Part shown: in pieces, positions 1 to 11,184 of the stretch
Layout: the number at the start of each line of letters is the position of its first letter
Numbering within the stretch: position 1 is the first letter of the stretch
Assembly (NCBI GenBank): GCA_021234155.1
Contig: JAJEKV010000212.1
Span: 872,001 to 936,000, forward strand
DNA length: 64,000 bases
Direction of reading: 5' to 3'
DNA from: Isoetes taiwanensis
Lineage: Eukaryota > Streptophyta > Lycopodiopsida > Isoetales > Isoetaceae
Made by a program: the position numbers and the translations under genes
The notes under the pieces: model-generated
Seen by the model: the letters and a program-made list of their open reading frames with translations, nothing else
The model's database searches: none
What the model was told of the DNA's origin: nothing

Positions 1-545
1 AGGGATTTTTTGAGATCATAAAAGGGCCTTCTAAGAACTGCTGACTAAGCTATATGAACTACCAATCAGAAAACAGAACTGGTAATCCACTCAACAAAAC
101 AGTTATAACTAACTCACTGGATCACATTTTCTAGCATAAATGTTGATAGAAAAGTCCAAATGAGCTCTTGTTTGGTGCAATAGATAGATCTCATTGAGAT
201 CTTTCCAACCTTGGGTGGTTTGCATATCTTTTAGCCTTGTAGGATAGTAAAAAAATGGTAAAAACCATATTTTTTGGAGTTTTGACAGTCATAAGTGGTT
301 AAAATATGTGGAAACCCACATAAGGTTAGAAAGATCTCAACGAGATCTATCTATTGCACTAAACGAGAGCTCATTTGGACTTTTCTATCAATAGTTATAC
401 TAGAAAATGTGATCCAGTGAGTTAGTTATAACAGTTTTGCTGACTGGACCCGTCAGGCTCTGATTTCTGATTGGTAGTTCATTTATCTTCATTTTGCTTA
501 GTTGACATGTTTTGAAGGCCCTTTTTTAATCTCAAAAAAACCCTA
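1..545. mobile_element. Foldback/MITE-like element with about 235-bp inverted arms
   Basis: Bases 1 to about 236 are matched by the reverse complement of about 300-545, leaving a loop of only some 60 bases. The outer ends read AGGGATTTTTTGAGAT and, on the other strand, AGGGTTTTTTTGAGAT. The arms stay alignable through AAGGGCCTTC, ACTAAGC, the GATCACATTTTCTAG block and the AGATCTCATTGAGATCT block. There is no coding capacity. The window starts exactly at the left end, so its outer boundary and any target duplication cannot be seen. Long arms and a short loop suit a foldback element or a Mutator-like MITE; the superfamily is not determined. Confidence 0.85.
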
Positions 546-3015
546 ATGAGTAAGTGCTTTTCTATAAATTTGACATACCTTGTTCTAAGGTCTCATAAGA
601 TCAAACTGATGCGATCTATTAAGCAATAGGGTCAACATACAATGTTTTCAAATAGTACTATCTATGTATTTCAATATTATTCCCAAACATAAGAGAAATA
701 AGAAAAGAATAACATTTTGGAGCCAAACGTGCACAACAAGTGCACAACAAGTTTTGTGAATATGGCACATGCTCCACCACGTACCTGCTTGCACATGCAT
801 GTAGCCATCTTGGAATATCATTTAATCACAATTACAAAAAAAAAAAAAAAAAACCTTCTAGTCTTGACTAAGTCCCAGACATAGTCAAAACATTTGTCTC
901 AATAAATCTGTTTAGATAATATTAAGAGCCAATTTGCAGCCTTGAGAACAAAATCAGGTGTCCATATTATTCCCAAGCAATGACTAGGTCCAAATTTCGT
1001 ATTGATCATAATCAATGTAGTTAAAAGCATTTTTTTGGGATCATAATCATATCCAATGTCAAATAAAAATCTAAACATAATCATATGGTCATGCCCTTAT
1101 GTTTACACAGAACATTAATATATTTGTTACAAGATAAACCATGAATTTTCGATAAATGGTGTCAAATACCATAAATCCTTAGTTCACAATGAACATTTCA
1201 AAACTGAAAAACTTGCATGCAAGCAGATTTTAACCAGCCAATGCATACTGCACACAGACCATAAGCTTAGTCTGAGCACATGATGATAGTAGACAGTAGC
1301 AAATAGCAAGCAAAAAATACTTACATACGTCGTTGTATACAAGTTTTGTTTGAATATACTAACTTGTATTTGATATAACTTCAAAACAAAGAGCAAGAAG
1401 TTCGGTTACCTGCAGTAGAACCAAAGGACAGTTAGCCTTAAGAGGGTAAAAGCCTAAGCTACAAACAGGTAAGCTATGAACTTCTTGGGTTTAACACCCT
1501 TCACCTTGATAGAAGTTTCCCTAAATGGGCCAAATATTTTGTTAGAATGCAAAATGAAAAAAATAAACAAATGTAGCTTTGCATTCTTGGTTTTCAACAT
1601 GAGTGCTTCCCATTAGTGGACCTGCTCCCAATCGTGAAGCATCATGCTCAATACACACTTTATGATCCTTTAAAGTATTTAATAACTTATATCACCAGGT
1701 TAACTACATCCACATCTGGATTACATAGTCGCCTTTAATGGCTTGACCTGTGCGGCAGCATAATGAGTGGTGATAATCTTAGCAAATGAACACCATCAAT
1801 TTAGTTCATGCACGGTGGAGCAAAAAAGAGATCTATCACTTACATTGCATAAATGGCCTTAAACATATCATAATGCAAAGATTAATTTCGTGAGATAAAA
1901 AGGCTAATAAGCCATGCCAACAAATATGATGTAAAGGACTTAAATCAAAAGATATAACCCGATGGGGCTTGAATTTGAATGTGGCGCCCAAAGATCTTGC
2001 CCAAGTTGCCATTGCTTTTGGTAATAGAATCCTTTTTCTTAATACTTGGGAATAAGATTGCTTGAGAATAAGATCAGCACCACCGGGCTTTGCTCAGGGA
2101 AAACTAGATCCATAATTAATTTGTTCAGGTCCAGAACCGACATGCCAAGATCCCTCCTTCGGCTAAAAGTGTAAGATGCTAAATCGAATTTGCAGATCCG
2201 TAAGTCCCCCGCGTATCGCGCTACCTCTTCTGATATTCCTTGTATTCTTGCTCTACATGTAACCACTGTATCAATGCCCATAGTACAAATGTGCTCTTAA
2301 GAGACTAGCCCTACGCCTTAGGCAACTGTAACTCCTGCTAGAATCAGATTGCGGCCACTGCTATGCTCGTAGCGCAAATTGCAAGGCAAAAAAATGTTAG
2401 GGCAAACTAGGCCACGAAACTCCAGTCCCATTAATCAAAGGATAATATTCATCCCGCAAAAAGCATGGCATGGTATTCGTAGCTCTATAAACCACAAACA
2501 TCATAAAATTGTGCATGCAATCCAAATTTACTAGGTTTGGACAAGTGGCAAACATGCCTTCAATATAATAAACAAAGTACGTAAAGGTCAATATGATAAA
2601 GGCCCTTTGCATAAAATATAACTTTTCTCACCTAAGTCTTTCAAGAGCAAAATCTCCAAGTAGCATTTACGTTTCAAGAGTTCATGGGCAACCCATAAAG
2701 TTACTCCAAGTCATCTAGTCATGCTAAAGAAGTTGAGAAATTTTCATCCTTACCATTTTGTCCATGTCAACGACGTAATTTGCCTTCAACATATGCCAAT
2801 GCTTCCATAGTTGATGGTCAAAGTGCATGCGTATATAGCTCACACTAGTTGAGCAATGTTATCTTACCATTTTGTGAACCTTAAAATGAAGGGAACTTTA
2901 AAATGAAGGATGTGTACACATCCACATCCATTGAACATGTACTTATTCCAGCTTCATTAACTTTTGCGTCTTTGGACAAACAAAAAAAACTTTTCCCCCC
3001 TTTCATTTAAGCAGG
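546..3015. other. AT-rich stretch without a recognisable gene
   Basis: I find no credible coding region here. The open frames on either strand are short and lack any family resemblance. A run of about 18 A lies at 838-855. The stretch is best treated as intergenic DNA of unknown origin. Confidence 0.6.
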
Positions 3016-3019
3016 GAAA

Positions 3020-3415
3020 AAAAGTTTTTTTGAGGGCCTTTCTCGACCCTCAAGGCCCCTCTGATGGCCTTTCTCGATTCATGATTCGAGAAAGGCAGAT
3101 CAGAGTGAAAACGCAAGTCTGAGGCCCTTTCTCGACTCGCGAGTCGAGAAAGGTCCTAAGGCCCTACTAAGGGCCTTAAACGTAGCTCAGAGCCCAAAGA
3201 AAAAAAAAGTTTTTTTTTTTTTTTTTTTGAAAGAAAAAAGTTTAATGAGGGCCTTTCTCGACTCGCGAGTCGAGAAAGGCCCTCAAACCTCCTCTAATGG
3301 CCTTTCTCGACTCACGAGTCGAGAAAGGCAGCTCAGAGTGAAAAACGCAAGTCTGAGGGCCTTTCTCGACTCGCAAGTCGAGAAGGGCAACCCAGAGTGA
3401 AAAACACAGTTCTTA
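3020..3415. repeat. Minisatellite of GGCCTTTCTCGA palindromes
   Basis: About six copies of a palindrome occur, at roughly 3036 (half copy), 3067, 3123, 3249, 3299 and 3358. The core CTCGACTCGCGAGTCGAG is a perfect inverted repeat, extended outward by TTTCT/AGAAA and GGCC. Spacers of 20-95 bases carry a shared GCTCAGAGTGAAAAACGCAA motif. Each unit can fold into a stem of about 15 bp. One copy (3067) has CGATTCATGATTCG at its centre, a compensated change that keeps the stem. The array has no reading frame. Confidence 0.9.
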
Positions 3416-3670
3416 GGGCCAGAGCTTATTTTTTCAGAGGTACCATTGCACAAAACCTATTAAACCTATCAAAACCTATGCATTAAACCTATGAAAGCTA
3501 TGCATTAAAAATATGTAAATCTATGTAATAAACCTATGAAAGCATATTGAAATGATTAAACCAATGTAAACCTATGCATGTTCTTGGCATTACTAATTTG
3601 CCTTCAAGGTAATGTTTAGAACAATTCCCATTTCACATAAGCATGACAAGTGTCAAAATAATCTCCAGGC

Positions 3671-4218
3671 TTGGTATTCTTGTCACTCATTGCCTCACGC
3701 CTCTTAACACCATGCTTGCATGACTGTCTTCTTGCTATTGCAGATAGCTTTGTTACGCCAGCATTGAGACAGACATTTAACGTGGGCATATATATGGTTC
3801 TAGTTGTATCTCAAAAAGCTGGAAAAAGCTATCATCAGAAGGCAGCAGAAACAATATATGGTTACAACAACAAAATGCAAGACAAGGTTCAAGGCAATAA
3901 GATGGTAGTTTTTTGTGGTGGCATTCAAAATGACCTATTAGCACTGTTAGATGCAGATCTGGGCATTGTACTAGCAGCGGCACACATTTCACCTTAATTC
4001 ACTATGCATATGCAAAAAGCTTCTGGCAATCAGGGTCCTGTTTGAAGCCTCTAGGTGGGAAGGAATTGAAGCATGCCTTTTTGCCCACCATTATTCCCAC
4101 CTTGAAAGCTTGGCTCTTGCATGTTATACACGTACGAGTAGCTAAGAGCTCTCGTAGCCTTGTATCTATGCATCTGGCTCAGGGAATTTATAAGGTTGTA
4201 TTACAAAATCCATTGTAA
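3671..4218 (+). pseudogene. Possible HAD-superfamily exon fragment
   Basis: An open frame from 3671 ends at 3997 with VVFCGGIQNDLLALLDAD followed by LGIV. This resembles motif IV of HAD-fold phosphatases (G-D/G-x-x-N-D, then L-x-A-D-x-G-I-V), as in plant thiamin-related and other small HAD phosphatases. The nucleophile motif DxDx[TV] is not visible upstream. A second open frame continues to 4218, with KSFWQSGSC and HVIHVRVAKSS, and could be the following exon or chance. Assignment rests on one motif. It could be a captured or decayed exon rather than a working gene. Confidence 0.35.
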
Positions 4219-4439
4219 ATTGAATGGTCACTCATTCTTAATAATTTATTAAAACACAATTGGCTCTCTAGATGGCAGACCTTAAGCATGACAAACAATG
4301 TTATTTACATCATCCAATGATCTAAATGCTACAATATGTGATGTTAATCTTGTCCCAATTGCTGCCTAGTACCATAACTAGTGATGTTCCAATTGCTGCC
4401 TAGTAACATAACTAGTGCCACTATATGCGGAAACAATGG

Positions 4440-4589
4440 ATCAAGAAATATATTGTGGCAACAATGGATTAAGAAAAGACATTATTATTGACAATAGATC
4501 AGATAATAAATATTGATATTGGCAACGTAGGTGACATTGATATTGAGGAAATAGATGTCATTATTTATGCCTTTATAAGTGTCGTGAGA
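4440..4589. repeat. Left piece of a degenerate GACATTATA-like tandem tract
   Basis: Short diverged units built on GACATT-TATTG and GTGACATTGATATTG lie directly left of element A. The same style of repeat resumes at 16,248 after element A and again at about 20,690 after the LINE. All three pieces therefore look like one original tract split by two insertions. Confidence 0.6.
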
Positions 4590-4610
4590 GGGTAGAAGCA
4601 TGAAAGGGTG
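4590..4610 (+). repeat. Left terminal inverted repeat of element A
   Basis: The 21-bp end starts GGGTAGAAGCATG and ends AAAGGGTG. It is preceded by the 4-bp direct repeat GAGA. It matches the right end perfectly and the ends of element B with one base changed. Confidence 0.9.
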
Positions 4611-4689
4611 ATTGAATTTTTTTGTATATTGATGTAAAAATTTGAACTGGGTTAAAGTGTTTGTAATATACATTTTGAATTTTACATGG

Positions 4690-4813
4690 AGTTGCCTATC
4701 ATTAATAAAGGCGGCTGACGTACAATATTCTCCATAATTATACCAAATCCTCCTGAAATCTTGTACTAGCTTCTCTATCAATAAAATCTAAATATCTTGC
4801 CTGCGAAAAAAAA
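4690..4813 (+). mobile_element. Possible short retroposed 3' tail with poly(A)
   Basis: A segment with an AATAAA signal at about 4781 ends in a run of about 12 A at 4806-4818. This is the usual look of a 5'-truncated L1-type copy or processed transcript. No coding sequence remains and no target duplication was resolved. Confidence 0.3.
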
Positions 4814-5097
4814 AAAACTTTGGCGCACATTTTGAACTTTCCTCAATCGATCAAACATGGCTCCGGATTCTACCTCAACGAAAACTTGGCCCGAATCGAT
4901 TATAGCTGCTCCTAAATCGAATGCATTTCAAGAAACAAATGTATCTTGAAGAAATTGAAATTTCTTTCCTTCAAGCAGTAATACAAATCCCGCCAGAATA
5001 CAAATCGGGTTAATAACTGATTTTTTTGTGCGGATGTTGTATCCCCTTTCTTGAGAATGGATCGATGTCTTAAAGCACCAAATTTGAAGAAGAAACT

Positions 5098-8000
5098 ATG
5101 GAAGAAGGATTGGACTCTCATGCAAGCACTTCGAGGTCAAGATCGGGTTCAGATTTCAATCCTCCTGCTGATGAAGTTTCTGAAAAGCATTTTCAAGCAG
5201 CAAAGAAAATCGAAAACATAGGGTTTGTAGGGGTGGACGTGACAAAGCCAATTAGAAGAAAGGTGAATGCTTCAGTAAATCTCATAATGAATGAGGTATC
5301 TAATTTGACTCCAAAACAAAGAAAGTATATTTGCAAAAAGATTATTGCGGGACAAAAGATTGCAATTCCTATTTGAGCCAAGCCATTGGAAGGCCTCAAG
5401 AGGCTATCGCGGAAAAACAGATCTGGTAAAGAATTTAAAGGATGGCCTCCAAGGCGCCAAAAATGCAAATAGCAATGATGACTTGCCGCAAAGCATTCTC
5501 AGACTATCTATGGTGGTTGGAGAGGAAGGAGAATTACGTAAGACTTCACTAGCGCCTAAGTTGCTGAAAATACATCCTAGAAATATGAAACTAGCAAAGG
5601 AGAGAAGGAAAAGAATGTCACTAGGTAGAACAAACTGGTGGGCATTAGGTGTCGAAATCCAAGAACAAATATGATAGATCAGGCTATGAAGGATATGGTT
5701 GCTCGCTTTTGGTTAGATAACTCAAAGGTTTCACCAAAAATTAGAGATGTCATGAAGAAGAGGACACAACCAATTCAATATATTGACATTACACGCCATT
5801 TAATCGTAATTTAGTCAGAATTGCATCTTGTTTTTTAATAAATATGTTTTTTATTTTGTAACACCGATGTAAAGTTTGTAGATTTCTTTACTTTTTGGCG
5901 TAATAAAGATGTCTTTTATTTTGTAACACCGGATGTAAAGTTTGTAATGATTTCTTTACTTTTTTGAATGTAATGTAGATGCAATGCCCTTGATTGTTCT
6001 AGATGGAAATGTCAAATTATTTCATGGCAACACGTACATGTATGTTTGTTTACATGTATATTCGGATGTATATTTGTTTACATGTATATTCGGATGTATT
6101 GTAGATGTAGGCAAAGAATTAACTAAGAAGAAATTAGTGTGGAGATGTATTAATTGTCAAAAAATTATGTGACTTCATAGTAAATGAAATAAAATTCATG
6201 TCGAATATACATGTATGTGTGGGAGTTTAGGGTCTTGAATATGTAAAAGATTTGTATGTAATGTAATGTAATGAGGTGACTAATTTTATTTCACTTCGTA
6301 ATTTTACATTTGAATTATTCCGCAATTTTGTGGATCAAGATCCAGAGGTTCTGGATTGGGCTTAGGCAATTTGAATACTTAAAACCTTCTTGCATTAGAA
6401 AGCTAAAGGAAAGAAACACATGTTGTTGCGTGAAACATGAGCAATCGATCTCGCACAAGCGGGCATTTAATTTGATGAGGTCAAGACTCCATGAAAATTG
6501 TTCGCGGGCAATTGTGGTGTATGCGATCCGAAGCTCATCTTGGGAATATGTCAAGCCAAGAACAAGATATTTGATAATGTTAGCACATTTTGGAGGGCTA
6601 TGGTATGTGACAGAAGCAAAGCAACGAAAGTGGCATAAGCTACAATGTATCAAATCGATTGTGGAAATTGTGGGAAACAATTAATTGAGTTGTGTCCAAG
6701 AGAATACAAGGAGCAGATTGATCAAACGCTTGATTGGCAAGTCTATGGTTACGTTAATGAGCCCTTGAAGAAAGGAACTTCACGAAGACTAAAGCTAATT
6801 GACAAGAAAGGCAGCTCGGTAATATGTTGGATAACATGTTTGATCATATGTCTAAGTTTGTATATCATAACTTTGTGGCACATTGGCGAGCAAACAATTC
6901 AAGGAATCCATGAAGAGTCTTCGTGATGATACCAGATTATCGGGTTGTTGATTTCTGAGAATTATACTTTGAAGCCATTCAACGAGATTCAAGCTCAACA
7001 TTGGTACAATGAACAAATCAAGATATTGGTCCACATCACGATGTTCAAGGTACGTGGTAAAATGAGGAAATGTGTGCACTTCTTTATTTCAGATGACAAA
7101 ACACATGATACTCACTTTGTACAAAAGCATTCAAGATGCACCTCAATTGGCTGAAAGAAAATGGTGCTGGTCATATGAAATACCACTTAGTTTGGTCCGA
7201 CGGGTGTGCAGCCCAATTCAAGTCGAGAAGAGCTTTCTATCATGTAACTAGGTATCACCAAGAGCATAAGATCGAATGCCTTTGGAATTTCTTTGGCTCG
7301 GGACATGGGAAGGGCACACATGGCGGAGAAGGAGCCATAGCCAAACTATGGCTCGTGAGGCAACAAAGAAAAAAGGATGGGAAAGTGATAAAAATGCGTA
7401 AACCGCATGTGAGGTTCTTGAAGAGAGAAAAATTTTGATGTGGAAAGGGTATTTTGGAAGGTGTCCGACATTGACCGTTCCCAAAGATTTGATGTGCCCA
7501 AGTGAAAGGGTGCAATCTCTTCATTATGTATCATCCATAGATCCAAATGATCCAACAAAGTTAATGTGTAGATCTCTTTCATGTTTTTGTAAGGCATGCA
7601 TCAATTTTGATTGGCCTGCTTGTGAGAATGCTGATCATTGTGGCAGGTGGGAGTTGAGAAAACTAGAGCCTACAAACAGGGACAATGTTGAAGAAGATGG
7701 GTACGAGGCAGAGGACTTGTGGGCAAATGACGTGGACAATGTGGATGAGACAAAGTGCAGGTTGGAGATTATTTTGCATCATTCACATCCCTGACAATTA
7801 TGAAAGGGTCCCTTATTATCTCATCCAAAGGTAATGTATGAAGCATGCCCTCGGAAGAAGACACCAAGGATGACTATGGAAATGAATTTTATTGTGGTAA
7901 TGAAGTTATAGCTGGTAACTACTTTGAATTGATTCCTGGTTGCCATCAAAAGTACAGGGCTTATTCAAGGAAAGAAAGTTCTTGTCCATCCCAGTCGAAG

Positions 8001-8156
8001 AATTGGGGTGAGATTTCCATTGGAGCTACCAAACATAAGATTAAAGGTACATCTTATGCATATGAACTGGGACTAACTATTGGCATGAAATGTTGTTGGA
8101 AATTTGCCTTGGAGATTGTAGAATCTCCGTATCACGTTAACCCGTTGTTGAAGTAA
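5098..8156 (+). pseudogene. DDE-like transposase gene of element A, decayed
   Basis: This is the left gene of element A. The start ATG at 5098 opens a serine-rich N-terminus. The frame breaks near 5373 and 5650, and a gap at about 5815-6320 looks like an intron. The downstream parts match element B's gene (45,016-48,105) in order: NLKDGLQGAKNANSNDDL, FWLDNSKV-(S)PK-RDVMKKRTQ, CIRKLKERNTC, a cysteine cluster near 6650-6700 (DCGNCGKQLIELCPRE), DF-x-ENYTLKP near 6945 with the Ala codon changed to TGA, ISDDKTHDTHFVQ, WSDGCAAQFKSRR at about 7192, WNFFGSGHGKGTH at about 7285, and DDYGNEF near 7870. The Asp residues of DFAENY and WSDG and the polar GHGKG-HDG segment look like an RNase-H-fold DDE/D core. 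That reading is inference. Similar uncharacterised proteins occur in other eukaryotes; I cannot name the superfamily. Confidence 0.65.
5843..6104. repeat. Two small tandem duplications inside element A gene 1
   Basis: A unit of about 72 bp containing TTTTATTTTGTAACACCG and TTTCTTTACTTTTT is present twice at about 5843-5980. Directly after it, TACATGTATATTCGGATGTAT occurs twice at 6052-6100. Both lie in the intron-like gap of the transposase gene. Confidence 0.7.
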
Positions 8157-8358
8157 CTTTTCTATGCACTAAGGCATGGACTTTGCAAACTGAATGTAAT
8201 CGAATCGTGAACCGATTAAAACACAAACATTAATATATTGTTTATATAGTTCCAAGATGTTATACTTAGTGTAAGTTGTAAAAAAACACCGTAGCGTAAG
8301 GTCTCAAGATTCAAGATTCAAGACTCAAGATTCATCCGTAAGGTCCTGCGTAGTGAGA
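8157..8358. other. Spacer after the transposase gene, with a short CAAGATT repeat
   Basis: The sequence is AT-rich with TCAAGATTCAAGATTCAAG-type repetition at about 8304-8335. It probably forms the shared 3' flank of the two genes that converge here. Confidence 0.5.
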
Positions 8359-8907
8359 TCAGCAATGGTCCTGTTCTAAAAATTGTGAGAAGAGTGTCCG
8401 TGATATTTGTTTGAAGTTGGTGAAGTCCAATGTAAGCAAGACATGTGCTTCTCGCTTCTGTTGCCATTTATGATAGAGATTGGTAAAGTATGGTTTGAGG
8501 CTATTGAATCTCCAAACCTCAGCCCTTTTAGCACTTTGTTGATTGCTTTTGCATGCACAACTTCCTCGCTTAAGTTGAATGAGAATACTCTCTAGTTCTC
8601 GCTTTAGATAATTGGGATTCCTCATCCCCTTGCGGCCGCTACTCTCATAGCTCGATCTATGCTTCCAACATTGTTTAAGTCTCCCTCCTGCATCCGGTAG
8701 AACATCATAAGCAATTGTTAGATTAGGAACAAAAGCATGTTTAAGAATAGGAGTACCTTTGAACTCGTGGATCGCCTCTCCGTTTGATTTTGTTCAATTG
8801 GTTTCCCGTTCGGCATTGATCTCCTCAAGAATCGGAGTGCGCCGGTGAGTTTGCATTTGAATTGGGGATATGGATTGTGATCTAGTCGCTCGATCTCCTC
8901 CCGCCAT
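8359..8907 (-). pseudogene. Unrecognised 182-codon gene with one in-frame stop
   Basis: Read on the minus strand from ATG at 8907, a single frame runs 182 codons to a TGA at 8359. It is interrupted only by TGA at 8796-8794, codon 38. The N-terminus (MAGGDRATRS) is basic and serine-rich. The remainder carries GRKGMRNPNYLKRELESIL and a basic WHKWQQKRE-like stretch (YHKWQQKREAHVLL). One stop in an otherwise open 549-base frame suggests recent inactivation. I do not recognise a domain. It lies in the slot between the two convergent element A genes and has no visible counterpart in element B, so it may be cargo. It could also be a chance frame, though the length and the good ATG context argue against that. 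Confidence 0.5.
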
Positions 8908-9149
8908 CGAATCAACTACCACTGGGTAAAAAGGAATTTTTATCCCTCAGATTCCCTTCTCCCCTCGCTTTTTACGATATGGCTCGTACCATGCCAATGA
9001 TTTGTTCCTTAACCAATGATTTGTGCCAATGATTTGTTCAACATCCTTTTCTCAAAATCTTTCCCACTGTCCTCTTTTTCTGACCCAATTGGCCAATGGT
9101 TGATGCTGGCATATATCCCACAAGCCTAGCTCAAATGAAAGGGCTATAC

Positions 9150-9615
9150 TCAATGAGGAATATTCCTTTCAATGTAATAAGGAATATTCCTTGTAACTAC
9201 GGGTGCACTTAAACAAACTAAAGAATATTCCTTTGAAGGTAATAAGGAATATTCCTGATAACTAGGCACTAAGGAATATTCCTTTCAATGCAAAAAGGAA
9301 TATTCCTTTCAATGTAATAAGGAATATTCCTTGTAACTATGGGTGCACTTAAACAAACTAAAGAATATTCCTTTGAAGGTAATAAGGAATATTCTTGATA
9401 ACTAGGCACTAAGGAATATTCCTTTCAATGCAAAAAGGAATATTCCTTTCAAGGTAATAGGAATATTCCTTGTAACTATGGGCGCACTTAAACAAACTAA
9501 AGAATATTCCTTTGAAGGTAATAAGGAATATTCCTGATAACTAGGTGCTAAGGAATATTCCTTTCAATGCAATAAGGAATATTTCTTTCAAGGTAATAAG
9601 GAATATTCCTTGTTA
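9150..9615. repeat. GGAATATTCC palindromic minisatellite
   Basis: About 17 copies of AAGGAATATTCCTT or close variants are arranged in a higher-order unit of about 130 bp. That unit also contains the spacers GTGCACTTAAACAAACTAAAG and GATAACTAGGCACTAAGG. Roughly three higher-order units are visible. Each core is a perfect 10-bp palindrome flanked by A/T, so the array can form many short hairpins. Confidence 0.9.
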
Positions 9616-10262
9616 TCTCTATATTGTTGACTCACGCTTTACCAAACACAATATGCATAGGTACACAATATGCCTTAACATAATCCATTCATTTGGCATT
9701 TGTTGATTTGGCAATTGTTGATTTGGTAACATGTGGAACATTGAATGCATGTGGGATATTTGAGCCCATTACTAAAAAAAAGGGTGGACTAGGATTACAT
9801 CTTGGACAGTTATGACACGCTGGCCTGTAACTGAAGATTACAAGCCAGCGAGCCATAACTTTTCAACATCTAATCTCTATCCATCAATGAAGCAGCAAAA
9901 CCCTATTTATATATGCGCACGATTTTTGTGATATATGCATGTGGGATATTGCTAACTTTATGTTAGGGTTGTGCTAACTGCATACCAAGCAATTGCTCTC
10001 ATAATATGGTTCAACCTATACATTTTACATTTGCAAAAATATTGAGGTGGGTGGATTGGCTCCCGAGGTGTGAAATCGTATGCATGGATACATCCCTTTC
10101 CTCTTCTGCCTAATTCCCAAAACAAAAAACGTATGCATGCAAACATCCCTTTTATTCCCAAAATTCTGCCCTGCAGCTTCATTCCGTCCATTCCGTCCCC
10201 ATCGTCTATTCCGCCATCTCCTTCACTCCTTCCCCATTCCGTCCATCTCCTTCACTTCCGCC
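9616..10262. other. Non-coding stretch upstream of the 10.26-kb gene remnant
   Basis: No gene is recognisable. At 9805-9865 a short imperfect inverted repeat surrounds TTATGACACGCTGGCCTGTAA. The last 100 bases are pyrimidine-rich (CCATTCCGTCC repeated), which would suit a plant 5' leader for the open frame at 10,263. Confidence 0.45.
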
Positions 10263-10558
10263 ATGGCCAAGTTCAAGACCACACTCATGAGGAACACTAT
10301 CCCGACCATTGTGCCCTCCCCCTCCCCGCCAAACGGTCCTCCGGAGAATCCGTGTCTTCCTCCAGGAGGCCACCCGATTCTGGTCGGGGCATGGGTTCAC
10401 TCCACTGGGAGGTGGAGAAGCTCATCATGGATCATCATGCCGCCGATTCGCGGGTGATCGAGTGGGTGCATGAGGCTTACCTCGACGAGGAGCGACTCCT
10501 CGAAATGAAGATATATGCCATGGAGGACGACCTTCATATAGAGCTGAAGATGGCCTGA
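10263..10558 (+). pseudogene. Short unrecognised gene with one frameshift
   Basis: The ATG at 10,263 lies in a strong context (CCGCCATGGCC) and opens MAKFKTTLMRNTIPT, then a proline-rich stretch. The frame is lost near 10,390. A second frame then continues with SLHWEVEKLIMDHH and EERLLEMKIYAMEDD to a stop at 10,556-10,558. The second half is acidic and predicted helical. A single indel would explain the two frames. T-rich, AT-rich sequence follows, as in a plant 3' UTR. I do not recognise the family. It lies in the cargo slot of element A. Confidence 0.45.
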
Positions 10559-10974
10559 AGATCAAGCCTTGTTTTTTGTAATCCCCGGTTTCAATTTTTT
10601 TTGGTAATAGTCCTTGTGACTATTCTTTGTAAAGCTTTTAATTAAATGCGTAACTTGTTTTGCAATAGTCCTTGTGACTCCATTTTTTTGTAAAGCTTTT
10701 TCATTAATGACGTAACTCCTCTTCTCTACAAAATTTTGTTGTGACTATTTTTTTTGCTTTAACTGTTCTCACGAAGTTTCCATTTGTTCTTTTAGTTAAT
10801 CGAACTATTTCTATCCTTTTTCTCGTATAGATATAAGAAACATGTTTGGTACTTAGTTTGCAACTCAAGTTTTGGTGCAACTCAAGTTAATGATTTTTTG
10901 TCATTAATTATAAAATGCAAAGTACAATAACTGAAATAGTATACCAAAACAAACATTAAAGCCAACAAGGAATT

Positions 10975-11184
10975 TCAAGGTGCAGAATTTATGATCTGCA
11001 CACTAGGAAAACCAGATTTATGGTAACCAGCAGCCAATAGGAAAATATGTTCAGAGTATTTTTCTTTAAATGCATCTTGAAGCATCTGAAGCATCGCCAA
11101 AAATTTCGGATGTTGGTCCGAAACCTCTTGAACAATACCATCCGTGATAAAATGAATACTAAAACTGTAGGGTGTGTATACCAC
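10975..11184 (-). pseudogene. C-terminal coding fragment, unrecognised
   Basis: A minus-strand frame ending at 10,975 reads HFITDGIVQEVSDQHPKF, then LQDAFKEKYSEHIFLLAAG and a stop. It has ordinary protein composition and a helical look. Upstream it runs into the CA/GT low-complexity tract, so the N-terminal part is missing or overwritten. I do not recognise the family. Confidence 0.35.

Noticed and set aside
3020-3415. CRISPR-like array of palindromic repeats with spacers
   Set aside because: Units and spacers are irregular, the spacers are themselves repeated, the context is eukaryotic and there are no cas genes.
10070-10558. A 162-codon plus-strand gene starting at 10,070
   Set aside because: The first half is a pyrimidine-rich leader read in one frame. 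The ATG at 10,263 in a CCGCCATGG context with a later frameshift is the better model.
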